Positions 1-11,520 of a stretch of DNA of 64,000 nt are shown here, piece after piece. The translations under genes were made by a program, and so were the position numbers. Positions within the stretch are counted from its first letter, which is position 1. Every line of letters begins with the position of its first letter. Source of the DNA: Siphonodentalium dalli (lineage: Eukaryota; Mollusca; Scaphopoda; Gadilida; Siphonodentaliidae). Under the pieces are notes generated by a model, which was given only the letters and a program-made list of their open reading frames with translations, was not told the origin of the DNA and ran no database searches. The DNA lies in the NCBI GenBank assembly GCA_032622095.1, contig CP136064.1:255485863-255549862 (forward strand), read 5' to 3'.

Positions 1-580
1 AATAGTCATATATATGAATATTTGTGTGTAAGGGAAAATGAGGGGTATGTGTCATTTTGTGTAATAATTGTATTGCAGTTTTTGTGTATATGTATATGGC
101 ATATATATGGAACTGCAAGATTCACTAGCGATAATATGGGATTTTAGATTGACTTCGCACGTCAAGAAATATCAGACTGTACTGATAGTCACTGCATAGT
201 GGGAATTCTGAAGTCTGAATCACAATGGTCCTCCGTGTAATCAAGAAACGCGCAAGTGACGCTGAGTGCGACTTTCAATTATGCCACACTGACCACTAGA
301 CTTTAATGCACATTATTATTCAAAGTAAGCAACATTACTCTCAAGTAGGTTCGATACACCATTTCCACTTCAATTTTGCATATATATAGGGGCGAATGGA
401 TTGGCCGTGTTCGTCTGGGGCGATATGATCATGTTTTATGTAAACACTTTGTTGACATAAGCTTCTAAATATTGCACAATACTAACAACCAATCACAAAG
501 TCTTACACATTGATAAAGTTACTCATACAATATAGAGACGGAAGTTGGAATTCTCGAGTTTTACACCACAAAAATGACAC
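1..580. other. no gene recognised
   Basis: AT-rich sequence in which I see no coding pattern, RNA gene or repeat structure that I can support. Confidence 0.5.
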
Positions 581-651
581 CGTTGACACAGAAGACGACC
601 CGTGACAACGTGAATTCAAAACCACAACAGTGCATCTTTTTTGTCAGAATG
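581..651. repeat. imperfect direct repeat, left copy
   Basis: About 70 bases containing ACACAGAAGACGACCC and ending TTTTTTGTCAGAATG. A similar block at 1865-1934 has ACACAGAAGACCACCC and the same TTTTTTGTCAGAATG end. The two copies bracket the decayed retroelement at 789-1840. They are too diverged for a recent target-site duplication and are more likely a short dispersed repeat. Confidence 0.5.
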
Positions 652-788
652 TTTTTTTTTGTTTTATCTTGCATGCAGTTGGATTACTTCTTTTGTGGGG
701 AGAAGTTTAAAAATATTTGGCTAATGACCAGTAAGATAATCTACGTGTGATTTTTCAGTATGACATATCGTGTTGACTATATTGTGTC

Positions 789-1840
789 CTATATTAACAA
801 AGAATGAATGAAATGCGATGCAATCTCTTTTGGATCAGATGTGCGCTCGCCGTTGCTGGTGAATTCATTTGGTAATATGAGTGATGATTTATTCTTGCAG
901 ATTGTATTTCTAAGGATTTCCCAAGTGGCTTTCTTTTTGCCCCTCTTTTCGTTGAAAATATTATAGTAAAGCGATTTACTCTTTCTAATAACTTTATTAT
1001 ATACATTGCATAATATATATTTGTTTGTGTTTAGATCGGTGGGATTATGTAGTTTCGTTCTATATAGTTTGTTGTTTTTTGTATGTGAAGACATTAAGAC
1101 TCCAGAAGTGATTCGTGGATTTTGTTTTATGAATCCTTTAGGGATATGAGTTACTGGGAAGGCTTATGGAATGCATCGATATACGTTGTGATACATATTA
1201 TTGTTCTATGATTCGTTTGGACATTGACAATTGTATATATCGTCAAATGATGATGTGGTAAGAATTTTTTGAACAAGTTGATATTTTTGGTGAATAAATT
1301 AGCCGTTCCCGTGTAGAGCTTACAAGTCGCGCCGGATATTTAGTCCCGTGCATGTAGAAACATGCCAAATTATCGGAAACAGCAGTAATTATTATACCCG
1401 ATTCGTTGGCATTCCAAATGTTATCAGAACAAAAATGTTGTCTATTAGAGTAGATGAGAATTTAGTTATTCTAGTAGGTCTGGTAACGGCTGGTAAAAAG
1501 CCTTCTGGAAACATTGCATCGACGAATTTTTCTGTTTTGTTATGCGTGGAGAACTTCAATAAATCTATATTGAAATCACCGGATAAATAGCATTTGCTGT
1601 GCTCGCTGTTTACGATACCTAATATGTTTCCAATCGATTATTGTAATGCATCTAAGTCAGCTAGATGCACGGTATTTGTTCTGTAGATGCAACCGATTAT
1701 GTAGGAATTATTTTTGTTGGGAAATATTTTCAGGAACAGAGATTCAAATATCATTTTCATATGCTGCTACGCCCCCTCTGTCGTCATCGGGCTCTGTTCT
1801 CGTCTTATATATGAGAGGGTGGAAACCTTCTAAAGAGAAA
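789..1840 (-). mobile_element. decayed non-LTR retrotransposon (APE endonuclease plus linker)
   Basis: Reading the minus strand from about 1840 gives an endonuclease fragment: RGGVAAYE, a frameshift near 1745, IIGCIYRTNT, an in-frame stop near 1640, then CYLSGDFNIDLLKF and TRPTRITKFSSTLIDNIF. GDFN and the threonine/serine-rich LIDNIF block are characteristic of APE-type endonucleases of the CR1/L2/Jockey group. Further 3', the frame at 789-1094 reads YNKVIRKSKSLYYNIF and KKKATWEILRNT, typical of the linker between endonuclease and reverse transcriptase. No RT motif follows, so the element is 3'-incomplete as well as frameshifted. It is not functional; the exact clade is uncertain. Confidence 0.8.
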
Positions 1841-1864
1841 TCTAGGCTTTATGGCTCCGCAAAC

Positions 1865-1934
1865 ATTAACACAGAAGACCACCCATACCAACGCGATTTC
1901 AAAATCACAAGAATCCAACTTTTTTGTCAGAATG
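1865..1934. repeat. imperfect direct repeat, right copy
   Basis: Partner of the block at 581-651. Both end in TTTTTTGTCAGAATG and flank the retroelement fragment. Confidence 0.5.
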
Positions 1935-1939
1935 GTATT

Positions 1940-2515
1940 TAAGTCACACAATAAACGTCAATACTCGTAAAAAGTCAACATTTTCTAAACTAAATGGATT
2001 TCCCATTCGTTGTAAAAGTATATATTGGAATGTTTTTATTATTTATTTGGAGGGACGTGCCAGTAATATAAACAGACACAAGATAATACAGTTGCATATG
2101 TAGTCCTATTTATTGAGGGAAATCTTCAGATACCAAGTTCAACACACGACCTATTTAATTTATTATCTGAACATTTCCAAAGGGATAACTACTCATCAAT
2201 GCGCGTTTAGTACAGAAAGGGTTAATATCGCATATATACCATGGATAAACAACTTTGGATATTATTGACCAAATGCCGATAACACAGCGGATTGTGCTAA
2301 TTTGAGACAACTAGACCTTATATCAGGTTAATGAATAATAGGGGAGTTGGAACAGCACACACTGTAAAACAACACAAGCCCGCCACAATACAAGGCTCTT
2401 TTAATAATTTAGAATGATCAATGAATTGTTGACCTGTAGCCATAAATACCTACAATTAGAAAGAGATTAAAGGAGGCTGGCGGTACGGGATTTGTTTTAC
2501 GGAGTGTCGGGTACT
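1940..2515. other. no gene recognised
   Basis: AT-rich and non-coding as far as I can see. If the transmembrane exon at 2519-2633 belongs to a live gene, its cytoplasmic-tail exon should lie here or beyond the left edge, but I could not identify one. Confidence 0.4.
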
Positions 2516-2518
2516 TAC

Positions 2519-2633
2519 ATGCACGCTGAACCAATAACTGCTACCAATAGGAGGCCGACCAATACACCGACTTTAATGACAGTAGTGTCTGGGCTTTCAT
2601 CCTTTGGATTATTCGTCCCAATTGTACTTGTCC
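2519..2633 (-). CDS. host exon: juxtamembrane stalk and transmembrane helix
   Basis: On the minus strand a GTTTACAG acceptor precedes 115 coding bases that end at an excellent donor, GTAAGT. The open frame begins with two bases of a split codon (phase 1) and reads a hydrophilic Thr/Asp/Pro stalk (TSTIGTNNPKDESPDTT), then a hydrophobic run (VGVLVGLLLVAVIGSA, about 16-18 residues) consistent with a single membrane-spanning helix. It leaves in phase 2. The phase-1 entry matches the phase 1-1 modules upstream on the same strand (EGF, Ig, Kunitz), so it could be the membrane anchor of the same protein. That linkage is inferred across about 31 kb. It could equally belong to an independent receptor gene. 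No cytoplasmic exon was found. Confidence 0.65.
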
Positions 2634-2724
2634 CTGTAAACACAATAAGATGGTTGAGGCCATGTAGGGAAAACTGTGTACTTTAAAGTTTTGTCATCTG
2701 CTTATATATGAACTATCTCCCATT

Positions 2725-3123
2725 TTAACCCTTTACCCAACAAACCGGCCAAAACCGGCCAAATAAAGCTTCAACAGCCTAAAATATCTTCGGTCTGTCT
2801 CAATAGAACCATACAAATATGGATATCATTGGAACCGGCTCCTTGACCACATTGTGATAGTTACAGTTAGCCCTGTGCCAATGCATTCTCTTATATATGC
2901 GAGTCGACCATAGGTCGCCTCGCATATATAAGAGAATGCATTGGCCTAAAAAAAATCTTTTTTTAACACTTTTTACCATTTTTTCTTACATTCTTTAACA
3001 ATTTTATAATTTGTAATGTGTTAAGCCAATGCATTCTCTTATATATGCGAGGCGACCTATGGTCGACTCGCATATATAAGAGAATGCATTGGCACAGGGC
3101 CCTTCTGTTGGGTAAAGGGTTAT
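2725..3123. mobile_element. piggyBac-like MITE with internal foldback
   Basis: The left end is TTAA followed by CCCTTTACCCAACA (2729-2742). The right end is TGTTGGGTAAAGGG (3106-3119) followed by TTAT. The 14-base terminal inverted repeats are perfect, and TTAA plus a CCC start is the piggyBac signature, with one base changed in the right target site. Inside are two arms of about 75 bases (2872-2946 and about 3027-3102), each a near-palindrome on CCAATGCATTCTCTTATATA and each the reverse complement of the other, separated by about 80 AT-rich bases. It has no coding capacity; apparent reading frames here are palindrome shadows. Confidence 0.8.
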
Positions 3124-3224
3124 GTAACATCAAGTTAGTGAAAAACTTGGCATCTGCACGACGATATGTCAAATCTGAAATATGCATTTGGTTTGCATAT
3201 GTATTTACTGAGTATACCGCGTGA

Positions 3225-4690
3225 CCCTGGAATTCTCCACTGCTGTCACCGAAACACAATGCGGGTTATGCCTTGATAATTCATTCATACCAATGATCAA
3301 TGCAATCAACTTATCAGTGGCAGAGAGTAACAGATGTCGCAACAATTTAAATAACAATTATGTTTATTATGAGTGAGTGACATAGCCATGATTTATTGTC
3401 TTGTAATCACCCCCAGATCAGATAAATATGACATTCTCAATGACGTAAACGCAAAACACTGTAAACATAGTGTATCTCCTCCTAACACGTTTTTATATAG
3501 CTTCAAATAATAAACATGAACCGAAGACACCTGTCCGGAAACACCTTTAACAATACATATACAATAGTTTTGACAATTATATGGGCTATTTTCAGAACCG
3601 ACACTTCAGGCGATCTCGCGGAAATGTTCGGAGTTAGCGAGAGGAGTAACTCTATCTTAGTGGCACCCTCTATCAAGGCAAAAGCAATTTTGTTCTAAGG
3701 TATTTCGTGATCCACATTTTTTTATTTCTTATTTACAACAAAGCTAATTTAAATCTTGAAATCGGGTTTCATAACAAATATGTTATTGTCATAATTGTGC
3801 CTCTGAGGAATTACATTGTCTTTAAATTGTAATAGTTATTAACTTGTGATGTCAGCAAGGTCTGATCATGATGTGTTTAATAAATTTACGATATGACCAA
3901 GGGAAATGACAGTGCAGTCGTCTTATATTCTTTGGTGCGGCCATCTTGAGCGCTGTGTTTTCCTGTGACAGAAATACAATCGTGGGTTATGCCTGCTTTT
4001 GTGATAATGAGTTTGTATTGACCAATGGTCGATGCATTCAACAATATCAGTGGCACAGAATAAATTAACGCATTGTTGCTATAATGAAAAAATATAATAC
4101 AATTAAATGGTCAGTAAAATGTATTGCGATGGAGTGGCATGATCAGAATTGATTGTCTTCATATCAGTGTCATTTCTGCATTGGTTGAATAGGGCATATC
4201 TGAGTGGCTCAACAGAACATTTAATAATCAAGTTAGTTTATTAGCATGGGCACAACAATTAATGGTGATTACCTTGTTATATTTGGTGGAACTAGAACTA
4301 TAGTTGATGTTAACATTTCCATAGCTATTAATTTAAAAAGTTAACACGGTTCGATCTGGGCGAGATTAAGAAATTTACAGTAGGAATCTGGATAATTTGG
4401 CGTATTCGTGTTATAGTCTACGCTGATGGTGTCGTGGGTGCAGTGTTTTTCTGTGACATAAAGACAACCGTGCATTAAGTATGGTTGGGGAATAATGATT
4501 ATTATTGTTTACCGTAGGATTCTTGATAATTTGGCGTAGTCGTGTGATATTCTACGATGCTGCTGTCGTCAGTGCTGTGTTTTTCTGTGATATAAAGACA
4601 ATCGTGCGTTATGTATGGTTGGGGGATAATTATTATTATCAACTATCAACAATGCAGGTAATCTACAGTAACAGTAACGGAGAATAAACG
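3225..4690. repeat. dispersed repeat, four diverged copies
   Basis: Copies lie at roughly 3225-3345, 3890-4110, 4360-4500 and 4505-4690. The shared core reads like TTTTCCTGTGACAGAAAGACAA followed by TCGTGCGTTATG, TGGTTG and ATAATGA. A fifth copy is at about 29740-29965. No coding signal and no recognised termini, so I leave the family unnamed. The stretch between copies, about 3350-3880, shows nothing else. Confidence 0.6.
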
Positions 4691-5127
4691 ATATTAGTTG
4701 CGTTATTTATACAATAAATATTGTTCCAATAGTTCAAATTTCAATCCAATTTAAAAATCATTCATATTTATGACAAGAGAATGATATTATTACAGCTAGA
4801 ATTTATTTGATACTGTTATGTAAAGCAACACATAGATAGGTATATGAGTTTAATCAAGAGGTGATGCTCTATAGATATAGACACTCAAGATGGAACTAAG
4901 TAAGCATACTTAGTGAATCGTGGTGTCTTATATACTATTTGGGGTGCATATTAAATGAGGGACTTTGGTAATACACCTCAGGGTTGGTTCTTCTGTTATG
5001 GTAGTGCTCCACAGCCATATTTGGAGGTGGTGTTTCGTTGTATGATAATTGGCGTTCGATGTTGGACGTGAGGACTTTGGAGGGCCGAGTGTCTGCTATT
5101 CAGGTCTATGTTCCATGGTTTAGTTGA
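4691..5127. other. no gene recognised
   Basis: No coding pattern or repeat structure that I can support between the dispersed repeats and the solo-LTR candidate. Confidence 0.4.
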
Positions 5128-5131
5128 TATG

Positions 5132-5622
5132 TGTAGAGTAACGCACCCCTACCCCTTATCTGATTCAAGGGACGTAATGGTACATACTAAATACAGCTAT
5201 CTTAACCTATGGAAGGGAAGACAAGAACATAATTGAATTATAGTGACCCCAACCAAATTACCAAGGTCATACTTGGAGAGATCACGACCTATGAACCATG
5301 CGAACATTTACACAAAGAGAAAGTCTTATGTAACAACTTCAGTTCACCCATCGGTCAGGACAGACAACGGAAGATACTAATGACCGCTATAAGTCATTAG
5401 CGTATATATAAACCAAACATTAATCTAATCGTCAATTAGTTGTGGCTCATCAGACAATTGGCAGGTGCCAACATGGGATCGCTAATTAATAAGCGACGCC
5501 TTCGGTCGTTCTATGGCATCCAATATGATTCACCATTATGTATTGTTACCTACACTTGCTGCCTACCACATGATGTTATATATGAATAAAATTTATACAG
5601 AGAACAGTCTTATTCCTTCACA
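5132..5622 (+). mobile_element. probable solo LTR
   Basis: A 491-base segment starts TGTAGAG and ends TTCACA, with TATG directly on both sides (5128-5131 and 5623-5626) as a candidate 4-base target-site duplication. Inside, in the order expected of an LTR, are a TATA-box-like GTATATATAAACC near 5402 and an AATAAA signal near 5585, about 35 bases before the right end. There is no internal retroelement coding next to it, which is why I call it solo. A second full copy would be needed to confirm the boundaries. Confidence 0.5.
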
Positions 5623-5626
5623 TATG

Positions 5627-6307
5627 ATTATTGCTATTGGTCCTTGAATCAAGCGGTATGAATCTATTTGGGATTCTAGTAGATGTAAAGGTAATTACAT
5701 GACATATCTCCGGGGGTGTTACATGTTTAGCTTTGGTAAATATCTTTGGTAACATCATAGAAAAACGATGGAAGCGAAGGATATGGATGTTCCGCTTGAT
5801 TGAAGGATAATTATGGATATATAGACATATATAATGCTGTTATAATGACGTAGTGTAGCTTTGTCAAGTACATGGTGTAAATATGAAATTAAATCATAAT
5901 ACGGTTGGCGTGACCTGTCTTTAGCATTGCTCTATATATATATATATGGAGTAATATTTGCAGATAGTTTGAGAGGATGTGGTTAAATTGACATTAATGG
6001 CGAATCGTGTTACGTGGTGTATGTAGCAAATGAATAATAGTTGTGAGAACATGTGTTAGTGGCACGCGTTAACAAATTGTCTGTGACGAATTTGGTATTC
6101 GGAAGCATAGCGAAAATAGATATTATTGTAGTTGCGTGTAATTGACACGTGACATATACCGTTGTACCGTGATAATCGGCGGTCATTAATTTGTCATAAA
6201 GTGGAATCAATCTTATTCATTATAGACGTTGCGCGATGCTGGACTTGTCGAATTACTTGCTTACAGAACAGGTGTGGGTGTTTGAGTTATGGTGATATCT
6301 GAATTAT
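5627..6307. other. no gene recognised
   Basis: Contains a short TA run near 5931-5948. I see no supportable gene or element. Confidence 0.4.
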
Positions 6308-6315
6308 GTGTAAAA

Positions 6316-7420
6316 TTTGGTTGGGCTAATCGTAATCAGTAATCGTAATCAAAGTAATCGATTAAAAAATTTGGAGTAATCATCTGTAATCAGTAATAAT
6401 GACATTTCTTGATTACAAGTAATCGTAATCGTAATCGATTACTTTCAAATGTACCTGTAATCATGATTACATTTTTATTACATTTTGATTACTTTGACTA
6501 AAATATCCATATGGATGGATATTGGATACTCATTGTCTCATACTGTGGTTCTGAGGAGTGTGCAAAGATGCAAACAGCATATTAGAAAGTTAGTACAATT
6601 TTGTCATGTGCTATGTTGGTGGTACAGTGTGTATGTACATTCTGGCAGTGGACACAGATAACAACACACACTTGGTGAATAAAGCATGAATGTCAATACA
6701 CTTGTGATACATACAATGAAATGTTCTAAGATGAATAAATAGGCTAGCCGACTTCAATTAGGATTAAATTTAATTGGGACTGTTGCAGACAATGGTTGTT
6801 CAGCCACACTGGTACAATGGGGCTGATTAACTGAACAAACCAGGCGTGATGTACATCCGTAGACCTAATTAGCTGGTTTATCATTTACTGCACTCATGGA
6901 GTTAAACCTAATTTAATCCACATCAGGATTAACAACGGATGATCATAAAATAAATCTTAGTGTTATCTTCAGTGTGTTAGGTATTGAATCTAACATAACA
7001 TGCAAATCATTTATAATTGTTTCTGGTGATATTTTCACAAATATTATGCGTTAGTTTGAATGCATGTAAGAACATTTTAAATATATTATAATATGTTTAC
7101 ATCAATAAATACACATTGCTTGTTTCTTTCTATTGTTTCGGTCGTTTCTTGTTTCCATGTTATGCAGTGATGTCTTTATTCAATAAAATTTGAATTGTTA
7201 ATTTGAATTATCTCATTATTTATTCCTATGCGATCAAAATGGTTGGAAACTAACAATTGTAATCAGATGTAATAAAAAAGTAATCGATTACATTTACTAA
7301 ATTAATTGTAATCGTAATCGATTACATTGGAAAAACATGTAATCAGTAATCGTAATCATGTCAATCAAAAGTAATTGTAATCGTAATCGATCACATTGGG
7401 ATGTAATCGCCCCAACCCTG
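6316..7420. mobile_element. non-autonomous hAT-like element
   Basis: The right end, read inward, is CAGGGTTGGGGCGATTACAT. The left end is TTTGGTTGGGCTAATCGTAATC, a degraded version of the same inverted repeat. Flanking 8-mers are GTGTAAAA (6308-6315) and GTGTAAAT (7421-7428), a 7/8 match to an 8-base target duplication as expected for hAT. Both subterminal zones (6325-6480 and 7255-7400) are packed with short TAATCGTAATC and TAATCGATTAC motifs in opposite orientations. The roughly 800-base interior has no transposase signal. Confidence 0.75.
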
Positions 7421-7428
7421 GTGTAAAT

Positions 7429-8700
7429 ATATAAATTTATATATCTCTCATGGCACTTGAGTGACAGGTGATTAAAATAACTATTGGGGTAATTGATAGT
7501 TGTATGAACTGATGTCGGAAATGTGGTTGGTTCGACTTATAGATTCCGATAAATAATTAGTTGTAAGCATGGCTTCGAAAAACATAATTATATTGTAACT
7601 AGGCCTTTCACAGCTACGGCTGATCTTCAGGTTACATAATCAATGCATAATATCATAATGTATAATGAATTTACGAACGTTAACGTCACTTCCGAATTTG
7701 ATATATATATATACTAGCAGGGTTATCCGGCGTTGCCCAGGTTAAAGTGATGTGAAACCCTCTGCATGCTGTGGATATTTGATTGGAATAGAGAATACTC
7801 TTGCCCAAAGTGTTACACGTATTCTCATAAAATGTATATTCACAAAACATGAATATTACACAGCCATTGAATATAAATATAGTGGCTCACTTTGTCGATT
7901 GTCATTTTGTTTATCGCGATTAATCGGTTCCATCAATAAGGAAGTATTTATTTATTTACAACTGCATATACTTCAGATGTTATAATATGATACATGAACA
8001 TCATAAACACATTAGTTCGCAAAAATAAAAGACGACAATTAGGTTTTACATGTAGAGATGTATCAATATATCTAGCGGGTTGGACTAAGATCTTGAGGAC
8101 AACTGGCTATCATATCTCCATGAAGATACAGATGTTTTAAGGAAATTGTCAGGTGCTCCTCTGTTCATGGTGCTATATATTGGCTCATCGCATATTTATA
8201 TCAGTCACATGTGCCAGACACAGAGCGAAATTCTGAGTTGTATATGTCAGTCGATGAGTCTGTTCTATATATTCCGCTGTATCGGGCATATATACCCTTG
8301 TCAAATGTCAGTATTGGAGGATCCTGAAAAGTCATGTGCTACTGACTGTGTTTTTATTTATCTCAGAAGAAAATATATTTGACTGCAAACTGACCACTAT
8401 TTTTAACAGGCCTTCGATACATTTCCATATCTCTTGACAAAGATGTTTTCCAACTTCTTTGTGGAAACTGTATTGAATGGAAAAGACTCAATTGTGTTAT
8501 AATATATATGCAATATATGTATCTCTTAAATAGAATGATAAATATACTTTTAATGCTTCTTCTATGTATCTCTTTTTCTAGCTAATTGTGTGAATGCCCT
8601 GATTGCCATCCGAATATAAATATGACAGTTGAGAACTTGAGAAGATATAAGTGTTCCAGTGACTTAATTGGGTCACTATTTGTCGAGATTGTGAAATTTG
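7429..8700. other. probable repeat body, no gene recognised
   Basis: Starts with ATATATATATACTAGCAGGGTT followed by ATCCGGCGTTGCCCAGG near 7711-7740. To me this looks like the end of a widespread dispersed repeat, possibly the same entity as the satellite that follows. I found no protein motif. Confidence 0.35.
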
Positions 8701-10075
8701 AACGCCCAAAACTCCTTAAAATGATATGGAGATGGCCTGGGTGACTTTATATAACTTATAGGTGGATATCGGCGAATAACAATCTTATCAGTGCATATCC
8801 TCTCTCCACCCGTGACCCAAACGACACCAAATGTGATTTAATTCATCGTATCATTAGATAAGAACGTGTATGAATTTGGTGGAAATCAGTGCTAAATATA
8901 TCTGTATCAGCTTTGGTGCAACTGCCATCCCCATGCATGGCTTTAACGGCGCCACTTTTGACATATCTAAACCACGTCCATTAGACTCAGGGATGCATGA
9001 TATACTGGAGATGATCAGATATAGGTTTGGTGGTAATCAACAACTAAACAAATTCTAAGAATAGTTATGAACCCCCCCCCCCCCAACTCTCACGGCAGTA
9101 ATTTGGCGTCTTTAAATCACACGATTATATTCCTCGTATCATAAAGAAGAATAATATATCAATTTGATCGAAATCTGCGCTAAAAATAGTTTATTAAATC
9201 AATTGTTGATGCCCCCTGCAATGCTGACTCGAATAGTGCCATATCGCGGAGGTGATTATGTATGCGTTTAGTGGAAATCGGCGACAAAACTATTTCACCA
9301 TTTTTTTTTTTATTTTGGTACTAAAAATATTTTTTATCAGTTTTGGTGACCATTATTGATAAGTTTGGTGCTAATTGCCGACTAAATTTTTTTTCATCAA
9401 ATTTGATGCCCACCCTCCCCTCCCCATCTCTCACCTAAGCAGCACCAATATGGCCTCTTTAAATCGCACGATTAGATTTCTCGTATCATGGATAAGAACG
9501 TGTATCAATTTGGTGGAAATTGGGGCTAAAATTAGTGTATCAACTTTGGTGCCCTCTCCCTTTCAGTGCACCCTTACTCCAATTAGTCCACATTTGACAT
9601 TTGATTTAAGCCACACCATTAGAATCCTCATACCATGGGGATGACTTTGTATAAGTGTGGTGGCAATCGGCGACTAAACCCATTTTTATCAAATTTAGTG
9701 CCGACCCCCAATCTCTCATCCAAACAACAACAATTTGGCGTTGTTAAATCACAAAATTAGATACCTTGTATTATGAAGAATGAAAAAGAATATAATATAT
9801 ATCAATTTGGTGGAAATCGGCGCTAAAATTAATTTTATTAATTGTGTTGCCTCTCTCCCATTCCGTGCATCCCTGACTCGAATGACGCCACTTTTGACAC
9901 ATGTAAACCACACCATTAGATTCTTCGTATCATGGGGATGATTATATGTAAGTTTCGTGGCAATCAGCGACAATAAAACTCTGCCCCTCCCCTTTTCTGC
10001 CCCTGACAACAACGGCGTCACTTTAGAAAATTCTAACCCCCATCATTATCTTTCTCGTAAGTAGACCCATTTGGT
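8700..10075. repeat. satellite array, about 150-bp units in alternating types
   Basis: A diverged unit containing TTTGGTGGAAATCGG then CGACTAAA or GCTAAAA recurs near 8879, 9029, 9164, 9270, 9510, 9660, 9808 and 9955. Two subtypes alternate: one with GATAAGAACGTGTAT upstream and one with GGGGATGATTATGTATAAG. The higher-order period is therefore about 300 bases. Runs of C near 9064-9084 and of T near 9300 interrupt it. Apparent short reading frames here are not genes. Confidence 0.7.
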
Positions 10076-10446
10076 GTCATCTAGATTTTACTTTAAACAT
10101 ATTTTATTTGTAATAATACAAAGTGGATTGGGGCACAAGTTACATAACTTAATGAGCCCCTCTCGAGTATACATTGTTACAAAATTACATAATTGACAAA
10201 GTGGCACAATAAGTAACTTATTTACAGCTGTGTGGAATGTGAGAGAATGGTGACTGGTGAAGGATGATCTTGCGGATCGTTAGGAAAACATCTTTAGGAA
10301 AGGATGATGTAAGGTGGTGGGGCTGCCAACGTCGATTGTGTTTATTTAAAACATTGTTATGGCCGAGCAAGTACCCGATCGAAAAAACCAATAAACAACA
10401 ATAAACATATTTATGTCCTACTTATTAATTAAGTTAATATCATTTG

Positions 10447-10865
10447 TCAGAAACGTTTAGTTTCCGTAATAAAATGTTGTACTATTTTGAACAATTTCAC
10501 ATTTTGTTTTATATCTATGTTTTGGATGCCAGAAAGTAAATCATTCATATGTGTTAATTTTAGTCCTTCTCTGTGTAGCGAATGATACATTTCTATTCGT
10601 TCTGATTGGTACAGGGAACACATGAAAAGGTAATGATATGCATCTTCGCATTGGTTGTGCATGCGCAACGTGGGCTGTCAGATATGTAGTTTTGGAATTT
10701 ATCAGACTTTAGATCACTGCAATAGTTCCGTAATTTTGCGTGAAGTACGTTACATTGCCTGCGTCCCGTGTAGAAATACCTCGGGGGTCTAGTGACGGGG
10801 TCAATTATTCTAAGATACGTTTTGAAATCTGAAATTGTGGGGGCATCTGTTATTACGCATGTCAT
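10447..10865 (-). pseudogene. LINE C-terminal Cys/His domain
   Basis: Two overlapping frames that are one domain split by a frameshift. The upstream part reads ISDFKTYLRIIDP, RRQCNVLHAKLRNYCSDLKS and SPRCAC; the other continues HNQCEDAYHYLFMCSLYQSER. The pattern C-x-C, then H and C within about 20 residues (EDAYHYLFMC) matches the zinc-binding tail found at the C-terminus of many CR1/Jockey-type and related retrotransposons. It ends at a stop at 10447. It sits directly 3' of the RT C-terminal domain and belongs to the same element. Confidence 0.7.
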
Positions 10866-11520
10866 TCCACGCTTTTATGGTTGAAGGGAAAAATGACTTT
10901 TTGTAATTATCAGTGTTACTGAAATATGTGTAAAAAAATTCGGGATATCTGAATTCATACTCTGATATGTCAGCTATTCTGGGTGGTAATATGTTTGTGA
11001 GATAAATAGGGGCATTCCGATTGATAATGTTGTACATAGTTTGTAATTTGTGTAATTCACGCCTCCTCCTCAGTGGGGGCCAGCCTACTTCTTTCATTGT
11101 GTTTATATCAGAGACTGATCGTGTGAGTCCACTGACTATTCTGGCTGCATCAATGTGTAACCGTTTAAGTTTATCCATTTGATATTTAGGTGCATTTGCC
11201 CATACTACATCGGCATAATCGTATAATGGTAAAATATACGTTTTATATATGTTTTCTAGGGTCTTCCTATCGAGCTGGTATTTAAATATTCTTAGTTGTG
11301 ATAAAAGCGAGGCTATTCTTTTAATAGTTGCATTGATATGATTGTACCATGACATATTTGATTGGAGTTCAAGACCGAGGTGTTTATGTGTCTCAACAAA
11401 GGATATACTATCATTATTAAAGGTTAAATTAGGAGTATCGCCGGATGTACCAGTCAAAGAGTACGACATGCCCATCTTTTTTGAGGGATTAATTGTTTGA
11501 CCATCTTGATATGTTTTCAA
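10810..11520 (-). pseudogene. LINE reverse transcriptase C-terminal (thumb and downstream) region
   Basis: The frame starts within the RT and reads FVETHKHLGLELQSNMSW, then a long helical region, YILPLYDYADVVWANAP and LHIDAARIVSGLTRS. These are the usual blocks following the YADD domain in Jockey/CR1-like elements: HLGV near residue 47, an ILP..DYA..VW block, then AAR.V.G. The end includes SFFPSTIKAWNDM, the usual late W-N block. It overlaps the RT frame by about 30 bases in another frame, so one indel separates them. Confidence 0.85.

Noticed and set aside
2963-3259. Short frames on both strands around 3.0-3.2 kb
   Set aside because: They run through the palindromic arms of the MITE and read as mirror versions of each other.
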